Assembly: GCF_009765375.1 (NCBI RefSeq)
Contig: NZ_VTOK01000028.1
Span: 1 to 32,892 of the forward strand
Length of the DNA: 32,892 nt
DNA from: Alteribacillus sp. YIM 98480
Lineage (GTDB): Bacteria > Bacillota > Bacilli > Bacillales > Marinococcaceae
Reading direction: 5' to 3'
The translations under genes were made by a program, and so were the position numbers. The notes below the pieces were generated by a model. That model searched no databases. It saw only the letters and a program-made list of their open reading frames with translations, and was not told the DNA's origin. Of this stretch, positions 23,412 to 29,441 are shown piece by piece (the first letter of the stretch is position 1; every line of letters starts with the position of its first letter).

Positions 23412-23715
23412 AAAAAACACAAGCTCCCTGAACGAGGAAGTTCGGCTAAAATAAAGGATCTTCTACAAAAGACAGACAGGAACGAACATCCTGTTCCGGT
23501 GCAGAAGTCAATGTAGAAGTTACCACGTCGTGTGGAAGTACGTCCTGTGACAACGCTGAACTGGCTTGCACAGGACGTGTTGACTTTTGCGTTGCGACAG
23601 GACGTTCGCGGTTTTAGCAAAAGTTCCTCTTTATCGTCTGCGCCTGATCGGCTGGGCGCTGGAGCTAGACATGTAAAACGCCAACTATTTATAATTTCTT
23701 ACCTCTCAAAAAAAG
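23412..23715 (+). repeat. Intergenic repeat, copy 2
   Basis: The part 23513-23715 matches 26843-27043 (copy 3) with only about a dozen differences over about 190 bases, by eye. Inside, CGTCCTGTG at 23541-23549 pairs with CACAGGACG at 23569-23577. The left part starts AAAAAACACAAGCTCCC and is a shorter relative of copy 3's left end. The right end, from CTAGACATGTAAAACG to TTTCTTAC and an A-run, is shared with copy 1. Confidence 0.85.
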
Positions 23716-23749
23716 ACTAAACTTGAAAGAAGGACCAAGTTCAGTCTTT
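23712..23749 (-). terminator. Terminator of cvpA, partly overlapping the end of repeat copy 2
   Basis: AAAGACTAAACTTG at 23712-23725 pairs with CAAGTTCAGTCTTT at 23736-23749 with one mismatch; T7 follows on the minus strand. Confidence 0.8.
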
Positions 23750-23779
23750 TAATAATAATTTATTCCAAAAGAACTATTC

Positions 23780-24265
23780 TTAATAAAAATCAGAAATAAA
23801 AGGGGTATTCTCCATCATGATCGTCGCCACAGAAGACTGATCAATGGCAGCTTGCACCGACTCAATCGGGAAGAATGATACTCCTATCAATAGAATCAGG
23901 ATTACCACATACGTTTTAACTACGCCAAAAACACCGCCAAGTCCTTTGTTAATCGTACGAAGGATAGGTAAAGAAGCAAAGATTTGCAGAATCCTTCCAA
24001 GCCAAAGGACGATCAGGTTGGTCACGATAAAAGCACTAAATAAGCCAATAAGTGTATAGAAAATCCCTTCCAAACCAGCTCCAAGAAAGTCTGGATAAGG
24101 TAGCCATGTACGAAACCAAGATGCAGCCGAGCTATAAAAGAAAAAACCGGCAGCAATGGCAAGTAAAAAACTCGACAGTCTTACAAATTTGGAAACAAAG
24201 CCTTGACGGAGTCCAATGAAAAAGCTTCCAATCAGTAATAAAATGATGATAATGTTTACGAGCAC
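23780..24265 (-). CDS. cvpA: CvpA family membrane protein
   Basis: A 161-residue protein with four hydrophobic segments and the CvpA signature near the N-terminus, LLLIGSFFIGLRQGFVSKFVR. Family knowledge: CvpA is linked to colicin V production, envelope stress and, in B. subtilis (YshB), lies near genes for cell division and repair; its molecular role is unclear. I chose GTG at 24265 because AAGGAGG lies exactly 8 bases upstream and the resulting N-terminus is typical. An ATG at 24283 would place that Shine-Dalgarno sequence inside the gene, and 24322 adds still more. It is monocistronic here, unlike the usual zapA-cvpA-polX context. Confidence 0.82.
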   Translation of the reverse strand: MLVNIIIILLLIGSFFIGLRQGFVSKFVRLSSFLLAIAAGFFFYSSAASWFRTWLPYPDFLGAGLEGIFYTLIGLFSAFIVTNLIVLWLGRILQIFASLPILRTINKGLGGVFGVVKTYVVILILLIGVSFFPIESVQAAIDQSSVATIMMENTPFISDFY

Positions 24266-24456
24266 AAGCAGTACCTCCTTCATGGTGAGAAAATGAGATG
24301 CTCGTTGAAATGAATATATCATGTTTAATTATAAAAAAGAAACCATCTTACGTATGGTTCCATTAGAAATTAATGGAAGTTTAGAGAAACTCTGTTTTCC
24401 GTTATGTTTAGAAGGCAGCTTTAAAACGCCACTTTATGCAGCAACGGCATTCGTAG

Positions 24457-24482
24457 AAAAAAGCTGCGCTCATCGCAGCTTT
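24457..24482 (-). terminator. Orphan minus-strand terminator
   Basis: AAAGCTGCG at 24460-24468 pairs perfectly with CGCAGCTTT at 24474-24482 with a 5-base loop; the minus strand continues with TTTTTT. No established gene ends directly before it; the DUF3231 gene has its own hairpin at 24779. Confidence 0.75.
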
Positions 24483-24778
24483 CCTACACTCATGGGCATT
24501 TACTCTTTTGTCAAAGTATCTCCGTCTATGTATAAGATTTCCTAAAAATAACCGCCTGTCATGAAAACTCCACCCGTACATAAACCTGCATTGATTGGAT
24601 CATGGGATAATTTTCCTTTTTTAAGGAAACAATTCCTTCCGTGTTTTTGGCCGGTGCTTTTTTGATTCCAATTACTCCCATGAACAAAGAAAACCGCCTG
24701 CTAAAAGAACTTCCATTGCAAACGGCGGCCTGTACGTTGGAAACCTTAGTTTAGAAAATTTACATTTTCCAAAAGTAA

Positions 24779-24812
24779 AAGTAAACCAGACTTTTAAGCA
24801 GCTGGTTTACTT
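24779..24812 (-). terminator. Terminator of the DUF3231 gene
   Basis: AAGTAAACCAG at 24779-24789 pairs perfectly with CTGGTTTACTT at 24802-24812; a T-rich stretch follows on the minus strand. Confidence 0.8.
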
Positions 24813-24823
24813 GAGTTTCTTCT

Positions 24824-25378
24824 TTATTGAGTTGGAGAACCAGGCGGATAGTAATATGGCGGGACTTTTATCCATCCCCGTTTACGCATTAATGTTTTTA
24901 ATGTGTTTCCAAAAGTCACCCATTCCGTATAAAATTGACACCACATCATGCCAATATCGTTTCGGATGGCATCCGCTTGCGCTTTAGCACAAGCTTGCAT
25001 ACATGTAACCAGTTTAAATGCAATGCCATTTGAAATCTCATCGTCGGTTAACTTTACACCTAATGGAATATCTTTGGAATCGGAATTTGGTTTAGCAGAA
25101 GTAACATCAGGTAAAAGAATTCCTTCTTTTTTCATAAATTGGCTTAAACTTCTTACTTGTGCTTCACACAGTCTAATGACATCCGTCAGCATTTCTTTGA
25201 CTTCATCATCTGTCGTTGTATTCAGTCCGGTTTCCTCATAACGAATGAATTCTTCCTTTATTGTAATGTATTTCCAGCAGTCTCCCACTTCTATGACATG
25301 CAATGGAACCCTGGGTTCATTTGTATTATCAATGGATGTTTTTAATATGTTCCATACTGCTTCAAATGGATTAGACAT
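24824..25378 (-). CDS. DUF3231-family protein (ferritin-like four-helix, spore-associated family)
   Basis: A 184-residue helical protein that fits the DUF3231 family: a first half with a KYITIKEEFIRYEETG helix and DDEVKEMLTDVIRLCEAQVRSL, a central LTDDEISNGIAFKLV, and the family's C-terminal end, RGWIKVPPYYYPPGSP. Many DUF3231 members have two such four-helix units (about 330 residues); this one has about one unit. Some relatives are made in sporulating cells and look like CotF; no function is established. I chose ATG at 25378, with AGGAGGT upstream; a GTG at 25387 lies inside that site. Its own terminator follows. Confidence 0.72.
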   Translation of the reverse strand: MSNPFEAVWNILKTSIDNTNEPRVPLHVIEVGDCWKYITIKEEFIRYEETGLNTTTDDEVKEMLTDVIRLCEAQVRSLSQFMKKEGILLPDVTSAKPNSDSKDIPLGVKLTDDEISNGIAFKLVTCMQACAKAQADAIRNDIGMMWCQFYTEWVTFGNTLKTLMRKRGWIKVPPYYYPPGSPTQ

Positions 25379-25478
25379 TTCTCCCACCTCCTTTTTTCCT
25401 TAATATTTGGATTAATAACAAATAACATGTAAAAAAATTGTGCTATTCGAATAACAAAAGGGAAGGGGGATTTTTCCT

Positions 25479-25856
25479 TCAATTTTTTATTACACCAGAA
25501 AAATCTCCTCTCATAACTTCTTTTTCTTCCTGATTGCAACAGGTAAAAGTCGCATAAATAATATTTCTCTCTTCTTGCTCTTCGAATTGCTCTATTTTCA
25601 CGTCACAGCGTATAGTATCTTTCGTGAAAACGGGTCTTACGAATTCAAACGTCATCTTCCGAGCAAGTACGTTGTGGTCCCCTCCTATTTTTGTGGGGAG
25701 GGTAGCGGTAAGCAGACCCTGGATAATGAGGCGGCCGTTTTCATCTGGTACCAAATGATGAATGCCTTCATCTCCTGAAACTTTTGTAAACATCTCTACA
25801 TCTTCTTGTGTAAACGTTCGTTCAAAGGTTATTATATCTCCAGCTTTTAATAACAT
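25479..25856 (-). CDS. MaoC-like hot-dog fold protein (dehydratase/hydratase family)
   Basis: A 125-residue single hot-dog domain. VSGDEGIHHLVPDENGRLIIQGLLTATLP near residue 27 follows the MaoC/R-specific hydratase pattern SGDxNPxHxDxxxAxxxxF...GxLxAxL, with the catalytic Asp and His positions filled by Asp29 and His33/34. Members hydrate trans-2-enoyl-CoA or enoyl-ACP; others only bind acyl groups. The usual Asn-Pro between Asp and His is replaced by Glu-Gly, so activity is not assured. The ATG at 25856 has AAAGGAAG upstream. It is 100 bases upstream of the DUF3231 gene on the same strand and may be co-transcribed; a short TATTCGAATA palindrome lies in the gap at about 25446. Confidence 0.72.
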   Translation of the reverse strand: MLLKAGDIITFERTFTQEDVEMFTKVSGDEGIHHLVPDENGRLIIQGLLTATLPTKIGGDHNVLARKMTFEFVRPVFTKDTIRCDVKIEQFEEQEERNIIYATFTCCNQEEKEVMRGDFSGVIKN

Positions 25857-26024
25857 ATTTACTTCCTTTCGTATTTCTCATGGTTTTATATCACTTCTTT
25901 TCTCGATTTTGCTCTGAGCTCCTCCTTTTCACTATATAAAGCAGCCTCGTTTTTTACATAAATTTGTTTGCAGGTGTTAAAAATATTTGTGTATTGGTCT
26001 TTCATAGAAAGGAGCGATAATCCT

Positions 26025-26150
26025 TTGGGTAAACGTTCAAAATCAAAACGCAATATTATAAAAGGAAAAGATGCGGTACAACCTAGTACGGGAGAAGAGA
26101 GAATTACTATTTCAAAGGTAAGCAGGGAGTTAGGAGAAAAAAGAAAGTAG
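26025..26150 (+). CDS. Small basic protein upstream of sspH
   Basis: A 41-residue, strongly basic protein: MGKRSKSKRN, then GKDAVQPSTGEER, ending in SRELGEKRK. The start is TTG at 26025 with AAAGGAG 10 bases upstream; longer in-frame readings lack a ribosome binding site. It stands 24 bases before sspH on the same strand without a terminator between, so they probably form one operon and it may be a spore core protein. I do not recognise a family; a short basic spore protein (SspK/SspO-like in composition) is only a suggestion from composition and position. Confidence 0.6.
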   Translation: MGKRSKSKRNIIKGKDAVQPSTGEERITISKVSRELGEKRK

Positions 26151-26174
26151 TGCAGCGAAAAGGAGGGAAGGCAA

Positions 26175-26354
26175 ATGGACGCCCAACGAGCACAAGAGAT
26201 TTCTTCATCGCCTGATATGGCTAATGTAGTCTTTAACGGAGAAAGTGTCTATATTGAACATGTTGACCAACAAGTTGGAATAGCTACGATCCATCCCACC
26301 AATGATCCGAACAAAAAACAAAGTGTTTCCGTCACCAGTTTAGAAGAACAATAA
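26175..26354 (+). CDS. sspH: H-type small acid-soluble spore protein
   Basis: A 59-residue protein with MDAQRAQEISSSPDMANV at the start, then FNGESVYIEHVDQQVGIATI. This is the SspH pattern (xxAKEIxxSPxMxxVxYxGxxVYIxxVD), a minor SASP found in the spore core of Bacillus and made in the forespore under sigma-G. The ATG at 26175 has AGGAGGGAAGG upstream, and a terminator follows at 26421. It is strong evidence that the organism forms endospores. I could not find a clear sigma-G promoter by eye. Confidence 0.92.
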   Translation: MDAQRAQEISSSPDMANVVFNGESVYIEHVDQQVGIATIHPTNDPNKKQSVSVTSLEEQ

Positions 26355-26420
26355 GTTTTCAACGACATAACATAAACAAAGTCACGAAATCTTTATTTTT
26401 CAGGTGCTAGTCTCACGAAA

Positions 26421-26447
26421 AAAGGAGCCTTCAATCGGGGCTCCTTT
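26421..26447 (+). terminator. Terminator of the sspH operon
   Basis: AAAGGAGCC at 26421-26429 pairs with GGCTCCTTT at 26439-26447, with a 9-base loop. Confidence 0.85.
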
Positions 26448-26695
26448 ATCCCATACAGTTCTATATAGGGGTGCTGCTGCCTCTCACTGGTTGACTTTTT
26501 TACTTTCTAACAGTATAATGAATTATTCGCTTTCCCCACTTATCTATTTCCCACCACCATGCATTTCCAAGTTGCTGGATACACCCTGTAGAATATAGTA
26601 TTAGATCAATTCACACTGGAGCGGTCATCGGAGCCGCAAGGACGAAAGAGCAGGAAGGGCTTTTGTTGTTTTATGCATCACTACTATGTTAATAA
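26448..26695 (+). other. Non-coding stretch before repeat copy 3
   Basis: About 250 bases without a supportable gene. Short frames on both strands lack ribosome binding sites. The last 100 bases are AT-rich and lead into the repeat. Confidence 0.4.
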
Positions 26696-27043
26696 GAAAA
26701 GCACAAGCGCCCTGGTCAGCCGCGACAGGTTCTGGAGCTTTCGCGCAGGGTCGCCTGCGGCCCGAAGTCGAAAGGGAAGACATAAGAGGTTCAGCTAATT
26801 TAAATGAACTTCTACTAAGATCGCACACGTCCAGTGTGCAACGTAGAAGTCACCACATCGTGTGGAAGTACGTCCTGTGACAACGCTGAACTGGCTTGCA
26901 CAGGAGGTGTTGACTTTTGCGTTGCGACAGGACGTCGCGGTTTTAGCAAAAGTTCCTCTTTATCGTGTGCGCCTGAGCGGCTGGGCGCTGAAGCTAGACA
27001 TCAAAAACGCCAAATATTTATCATTTCTTACCTTTTAAAAAAA
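26696..27043 (+). repeat. Intergenic repeat, copy 3 (longest)
   Basis: Begins GAAAAGCACAAGCGCCCTGG, passes a GC-rich part ending near 26770, then GAGGTTCAGCTAATTTAAATG (similar to copy 2) and a 190-bp core about 94% like copy 2. The GC-rich left end CAAGCGCCC and the right GGGCGCTG are imperfect inverted ends. It shares the terminal block GCCAAATATTTATCATTTC plus TTAC and an A-run with copies 1 and 2. Confidence 0.85.
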
Positions 27044-27189
27044 GAATTCCTAACGCGTTATAAGCACGACAAGACCAGCAATTTTACATTTGCTGGCTTT
27101 TTTATTTTCCGCTGATATTATGTGTAAACGAAGTATCATCTTCTTTCTTACAGATGATACCTCTCTATCCTCGAAGTCATTAACTTTTA
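27044..27189 (+). other. Convergent gap with a small hairpin
   Basis: No gene is seen. CCAGCAATTTTACATTTGCTGG at about 27074-27095 forms a stem followed by a T-run on the plus strand (terminator-like) and AGTATCATC at 27130 and GATGATACCT at 27153 form a second stem. Confidence 0.4.
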
Positions 27190-27480
27190 TTAACACATAA
27201 AGAACATTTGCAGTCTCATGTAGTTGTAAAGAAAACGCGCATGTCTTCCTTCCGGGGTATGGGGATTTTGAAGGTAATATAATCGTTGAAGAAAAAGCTG
27301 ATCACATTTACAAGACGGACCCCCAAACGCTCTGTAACATTCGTCGTGTGCTTTACATGCAGCATCCACAGCATTGATCGGCGCCCCAGGACCGCTGCAT
27401 CCCGGTCCGCACCAGTTATACCCAGGAAAAATACAAAAACGTGGGAATCTTCTCCTCTCGTTTCTTTTATAATAAGACAC
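27190..27480 (-). CDS. Small phospholipase A2-like protein
   Basis: A 96-residue Cys-rich protein. It has the calcium-loop-like YNWCGPGCSGPG at residues 21-32 and the catalytic motif ACKAHDECYR at 41-50, with His45-Asp46, followed by CKCDQLFLQRL. This CxxHDxC pattern defines secreted phospholipase A2 enzymes and the VP1-type PLA2 domain of parvoviruses, and short homologues exist in Bacillaceae. No signal peptide is visible; the N-terminus is basic (KRNERRR). The start is GTG at 27480 with GGGAGG upstream. It lies next to spore-coat-type genes on the same strand, but its location is unknown. Hydrolysis of phospholipids at the sn-2 position is the family reaction, not shown here. Confidence 0.78.
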   Translation of the reverse strand: MSYYKRNERRRFPRFCIFPGYNWCGPGCSGPGAPINAVDAACKAHDECYRAFGGPSCKCDQLFLQRLYYLQNPHTPEGRHARFLYNYMRLQMFFMC

Positions 27481-27577
27481 ATACTTCCCTCCCTTAGTCT
27501 CTTCACTCTCTTATTACAAGATATGGTGAGGGGATGAATTTTGGTTATTTAAATCACCTTTATACGTGAAAAAAATA
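27481..27577 (-). other. Upstream region of the PLA2-like gene
   Basis: An AT-rich gap of about 100 bases that would hold the PLA2 promoter. No clear sporulation-type promoter is seen. Confidence 0.3.
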
Positions 27578-27615
27578 AAAAAAATTCCAGTGCTCCAAAG
27601 AACATTGGAATTTTT
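27578..27615 (-). terminator. Terminator of the YheC/D-like gene
   Basis: AAAAATTCCAGTG at 27580-27592 pairs with CATTGGAATTTTT at 27603-27615; the stem overlaps the stop codon of the gene, followed by T-rich minus-strand sequence. Confidence 0.8.
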
Positions 27616-28684
27616 ACCGCTTTTTTTGTGCAGCTGCAGCTGCTAAAAAATATGCAAACTGGACGGGGCGCTTATAAACAAGGCCGGTATTTTCCCAAGA
27701 GGCATCACCTTTGTTATAAAGGCTTTTTTGAAGTTTACCGTTCACTTCTATAATCTTTATCTGTCTGTTTTCATCAATGACCATGTCAATGCCGATTTCT
27801 CCTAATAACCCTAAGTGTTTTTCCAAAATCTTCCCTGTCATTAGACTCGTGTTTCTCATTTCCCTGTATAGCGCTGTTCGCTCTTTGTTATTACTAGCTA
27901 ATGTTTGGAGTATTTCGTCTGCTTCGCATATTCGGTGACTGCAATTTGTTACATAATAATCTTTTTGAGCGATTCGGCTTATTCCATTGGTGACATTCCA
28001 TTTGCCGTTTTGATTTTTTTGCAGCAGCATTCTAATATCTACCACTCTGCCCGCTGCTCTTGTTGTGTTTATATGTTCTTGAATGATAAATTTTTTACTT
28101 CCAACCAGTTCTTCTATTTTTTTATAAAAAGGGGCCGAATCTAGGCAGCTGTATTTTGGCCGTTTTAACGTATCTTGATAGATTTTATAGGACTCATTGA
28201 TTGAATTGGTTTCAACCAAATAGACACGTCTGCCTAAATATCCATAACAAGGCTTTAAAATTAATTGTTTGCGGCTCTCCAGCAACATTTTAAAACGTTT
28301 CTTCTTGTAGAACCAAGTTTTAGGCAAATAGGTATTCAACTCTGAGTTGGATAAAATTTTATAAACGATCCATTTGTTGAAAAAAGTAATCGTATTAAAG
28401 CATTTATTTTTTCCGATATATTTCTCTAACCGTTTAATAGTCTTTCCCTTTCTTTGATAGCAGCGGTTATAAACTGCGTGAGGGAAACGAAAAGTCTTTG
28501 TTTCCCATTTACCATTAATGTAACAGCCCCCTTGTATACGTTTGGTTTTCCAATTAATATCTTTTGGAGTAAACGCAAAAAGCTGTACAGGAGTATTTTC
28601 TTTATATTGATAATACAATCTTAACGTGCTTTTTCGCTGGTTTCGCTTATTTACCATGATTCCAATCAAAGGCTTTCGATTCAT
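27614..28684 (-). CDS. YheC/YheD-type ATP-grasp protein, spore coat-associated family
   Basis: A 356-residue protein. PLIGIMVNKRN at the N-terminus matches the YheC/YheD family start. The ATP-grasp core shows LILKPCYGYLGRRVYLVE (residues about 138-155), FIIQEHINTTRAAGRVVDIRMLLQKN and GEIGIDMVIDENRQIKIIEVNGKLQKS, which provides the metal-binding Asp and Glu-Val-Asn. In B. subtilis YheC and YheD are endospore coat proteins of unknown ligase substrate. I chose the ATG at 28684, with AAGTGAG just before; an in-frame GTG at 28693 overlaps the preceding gene. The upstream 40-residue gene ends at 28690, so the two are coupled. Confidence 0.85.
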   Translation of the reverse strand: MNRKPLIGIMVNKRNQRKSTLRLYYQYKENTPVQLFAFTPKDINWKTKRIQGGCYINGKWETKTFRFPHAVYNRCYQRKGKTIKRLEKYIGKNKCFNTITFFNKWIVYKILSNSELNTYLPKTWFYKKKRFKMLLESRKQLILKPCYGYLGRRVYLVETNSINESYKIYQDTLKRPKYSCLDSAPFYKKIEELVGSKKFIIQEHINTTRAAGRVVDIRMLLQKNQNGKWNVTNGISRIAQKDYYVTNCSHRICEADEILQTLASNNKERTALYREMRNTSLMTGKILEKHLGLLGEIGIDMVIDENRQIKIIEVNGKLQKSLYNKGDASWENTGLVYKRPVQFAYFLAAAAAQKKR

Positions 28685-28689
28685 TGATC

Positions 28690-28812
28690 TCACTTCATTT
28701 TATATATAGATTTTAACTTCTCTATCAATTCCTTTTTAGAAATTTCTCCATTGTCCTTTCTCTTCAAAGCTTCGATGACTTTTTGATTGTCCTTCTCACT
28801 TAACTTTTTCAC
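28690..28812 (-). CDS. Small charged protein of unknown function
   Basis: A 40-residue, Lys/Glu-rich and likely helical protein (KKLSEKDNQK, then KRKDNGEISKKELIEKLKSIYKMK). The start is GTG at 28812 with GGGAGG upstream; a longer reading from 28932 lies inside the next gene and lacks a site. Its stop overlaps the region just before the YheC/D-like start, which suggests co-translation. I do not recognise a family. Confidence 0.6.
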   Translation of the reverse strand: MKKLSEKDNQKVIEALKRKDNGEISKKELIEKLKSIYKMK

Positions 28813-28843
28813 AGCACAATTTCCTCCCTTAAAGTTTAATAGG

Positions 28844-29275
28844 TCACTGCTGGTTTGTTTTAAATGCGATCGCATTGAGACCTCTTGGACTGATTGAGAT
28901 AAGGTTACCTTCCCCCCTGGCAGAAATGTCAAAGTTAAAAGTTTTCGTACCTGGTGTAGGGGGTTCTACAATCCAGCTGAGACTAATCGCCCCATCCCAC
29001 ACGTTTATTTGTGTCGAGGCAGGGATAATCAGTCTCTCCTGAGCTAAAGGGGGAGCCCCGACATCTGAACCTGATAACTGTCCAAATAAAAAGATGTCCG
29101 TTATAGGCTGTGTTAAACTCCTAATTTCAGCACTTGCAAACATATCAAGCTTCACGGCTTCTTCTTCTTCTACATCCAGTTCAACCTGTAATCTTTCATT
29201 AAATAAACTAACAGCCGTCGGAAAGTCAGTCCTTTGATCGTAATCTGTTTTAATAAAGTTTCGTCTTGTTCCCAT
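28844..29275 (-). CDS. Unknown beta-rich protein in the spore-gene cluster
   Basis: A 143-residue protein beginning MGTRRNFIKTDYDQR. The remainder alternates beta-type stretches (ERLQVELDVEEEEAVKLDMFASAEIRSL, LIIPASTQINVWDGAISLSWIV, KTFNFDISARGEG), suggesting a beta-sandwich, of the sort seen in exosporium C-terminal domains. That is only a structural guess; no family was recognised. The ATG at 29275 has AGGGTGG just upstream; GTG at 29284 has no site. It heads the small minus-strand group 28684-29275, with a 31-base gap before the 40-residue gene. Confidence 0.55.
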   Translation of the reverse strand: MGTRRNFIKTDYDQRTDFPTAVSLFNERLQVELDVEEEEAVKLDMFASAEIRSLTQPITDIFLFGQLSGSDVGAPPLAQERLIIPASTQINVWDGAISLSWIVEPPTPGTKTFNFDISARGEGNLISISPRGLNAIAFKTNQQ

Positions 29276-29384
29276 AAGTGCCACCCTATCTATAGTTTTT
29301 CTTCTTATCAGTTAATGAAAAAATATAGAGGCGGACACGGCATTCGCCATTAACGAGGAGAGCTTTGGACCCGTCCCTAAAATG

Positions 29385-29421
29385 AAAAAAAGCACCTTCT
29401 TAAACAATATAAGAAGAGTGC
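29385..29421 (-). terminator. Terminator of the tetR-ABC operon
   Basis: On the minus strand GCACTCTTCTT pairs with AAGAAGGTGC with a bulge, then TTTTTT follows. It lies about 20 bases after the permease stop codon. Confidence 0.75.
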
Positions 29422-29441
29422 CATTCTATCTTCGAAAACCT

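Larger units (their letters stand above)
24266..24823. other. Intergenic region with terminator hairpins and a possible tiny minus-strand ORF
   Basis: About 560 bases without a firm gene. A possible 46-codon minus-strand frame runs from ATG at 24681 to TAG at 24542, reading MGVIGIKKAPAKN and ending with a Gly-rich NAGLCTGGVFMTGGYF. It has no good ribosome binding site, but the minus-strand terminator at 24457 lies 60 bases after it. A plus-strand frame at 24321-24545 has no ribosome binding site and contains that hairpin, so it is rejected. CCGCC at 24694 and GGCGG at 24724 form a further stem. Confidence 0.35.

Noticed and set aside
21831-23715. Composite transposon
   Set aside because: No transposase gene and no target-site duplication visible; the flanking repeats look like non-coding elements.
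23309-23720. Short frames within repeat copy 2, and similar ones at 26625-27115
   Set aside because: They lie in the intergenic repeats in several frames and have no ribosome binding sites; equal frames in both copies are due to the DNA repeat.
24321-24545. 74-codon plus-strand frame
   Set aside because: No ribosome binding site; it contains a terminator hairpin of the other strand and has no family pattern.
27216-27506. Second minus-strand frame overlapping the PLA2-like gene
   Set aside because: It is the out-of-frame shadow of the gene with the clear CKAHDECY motif.
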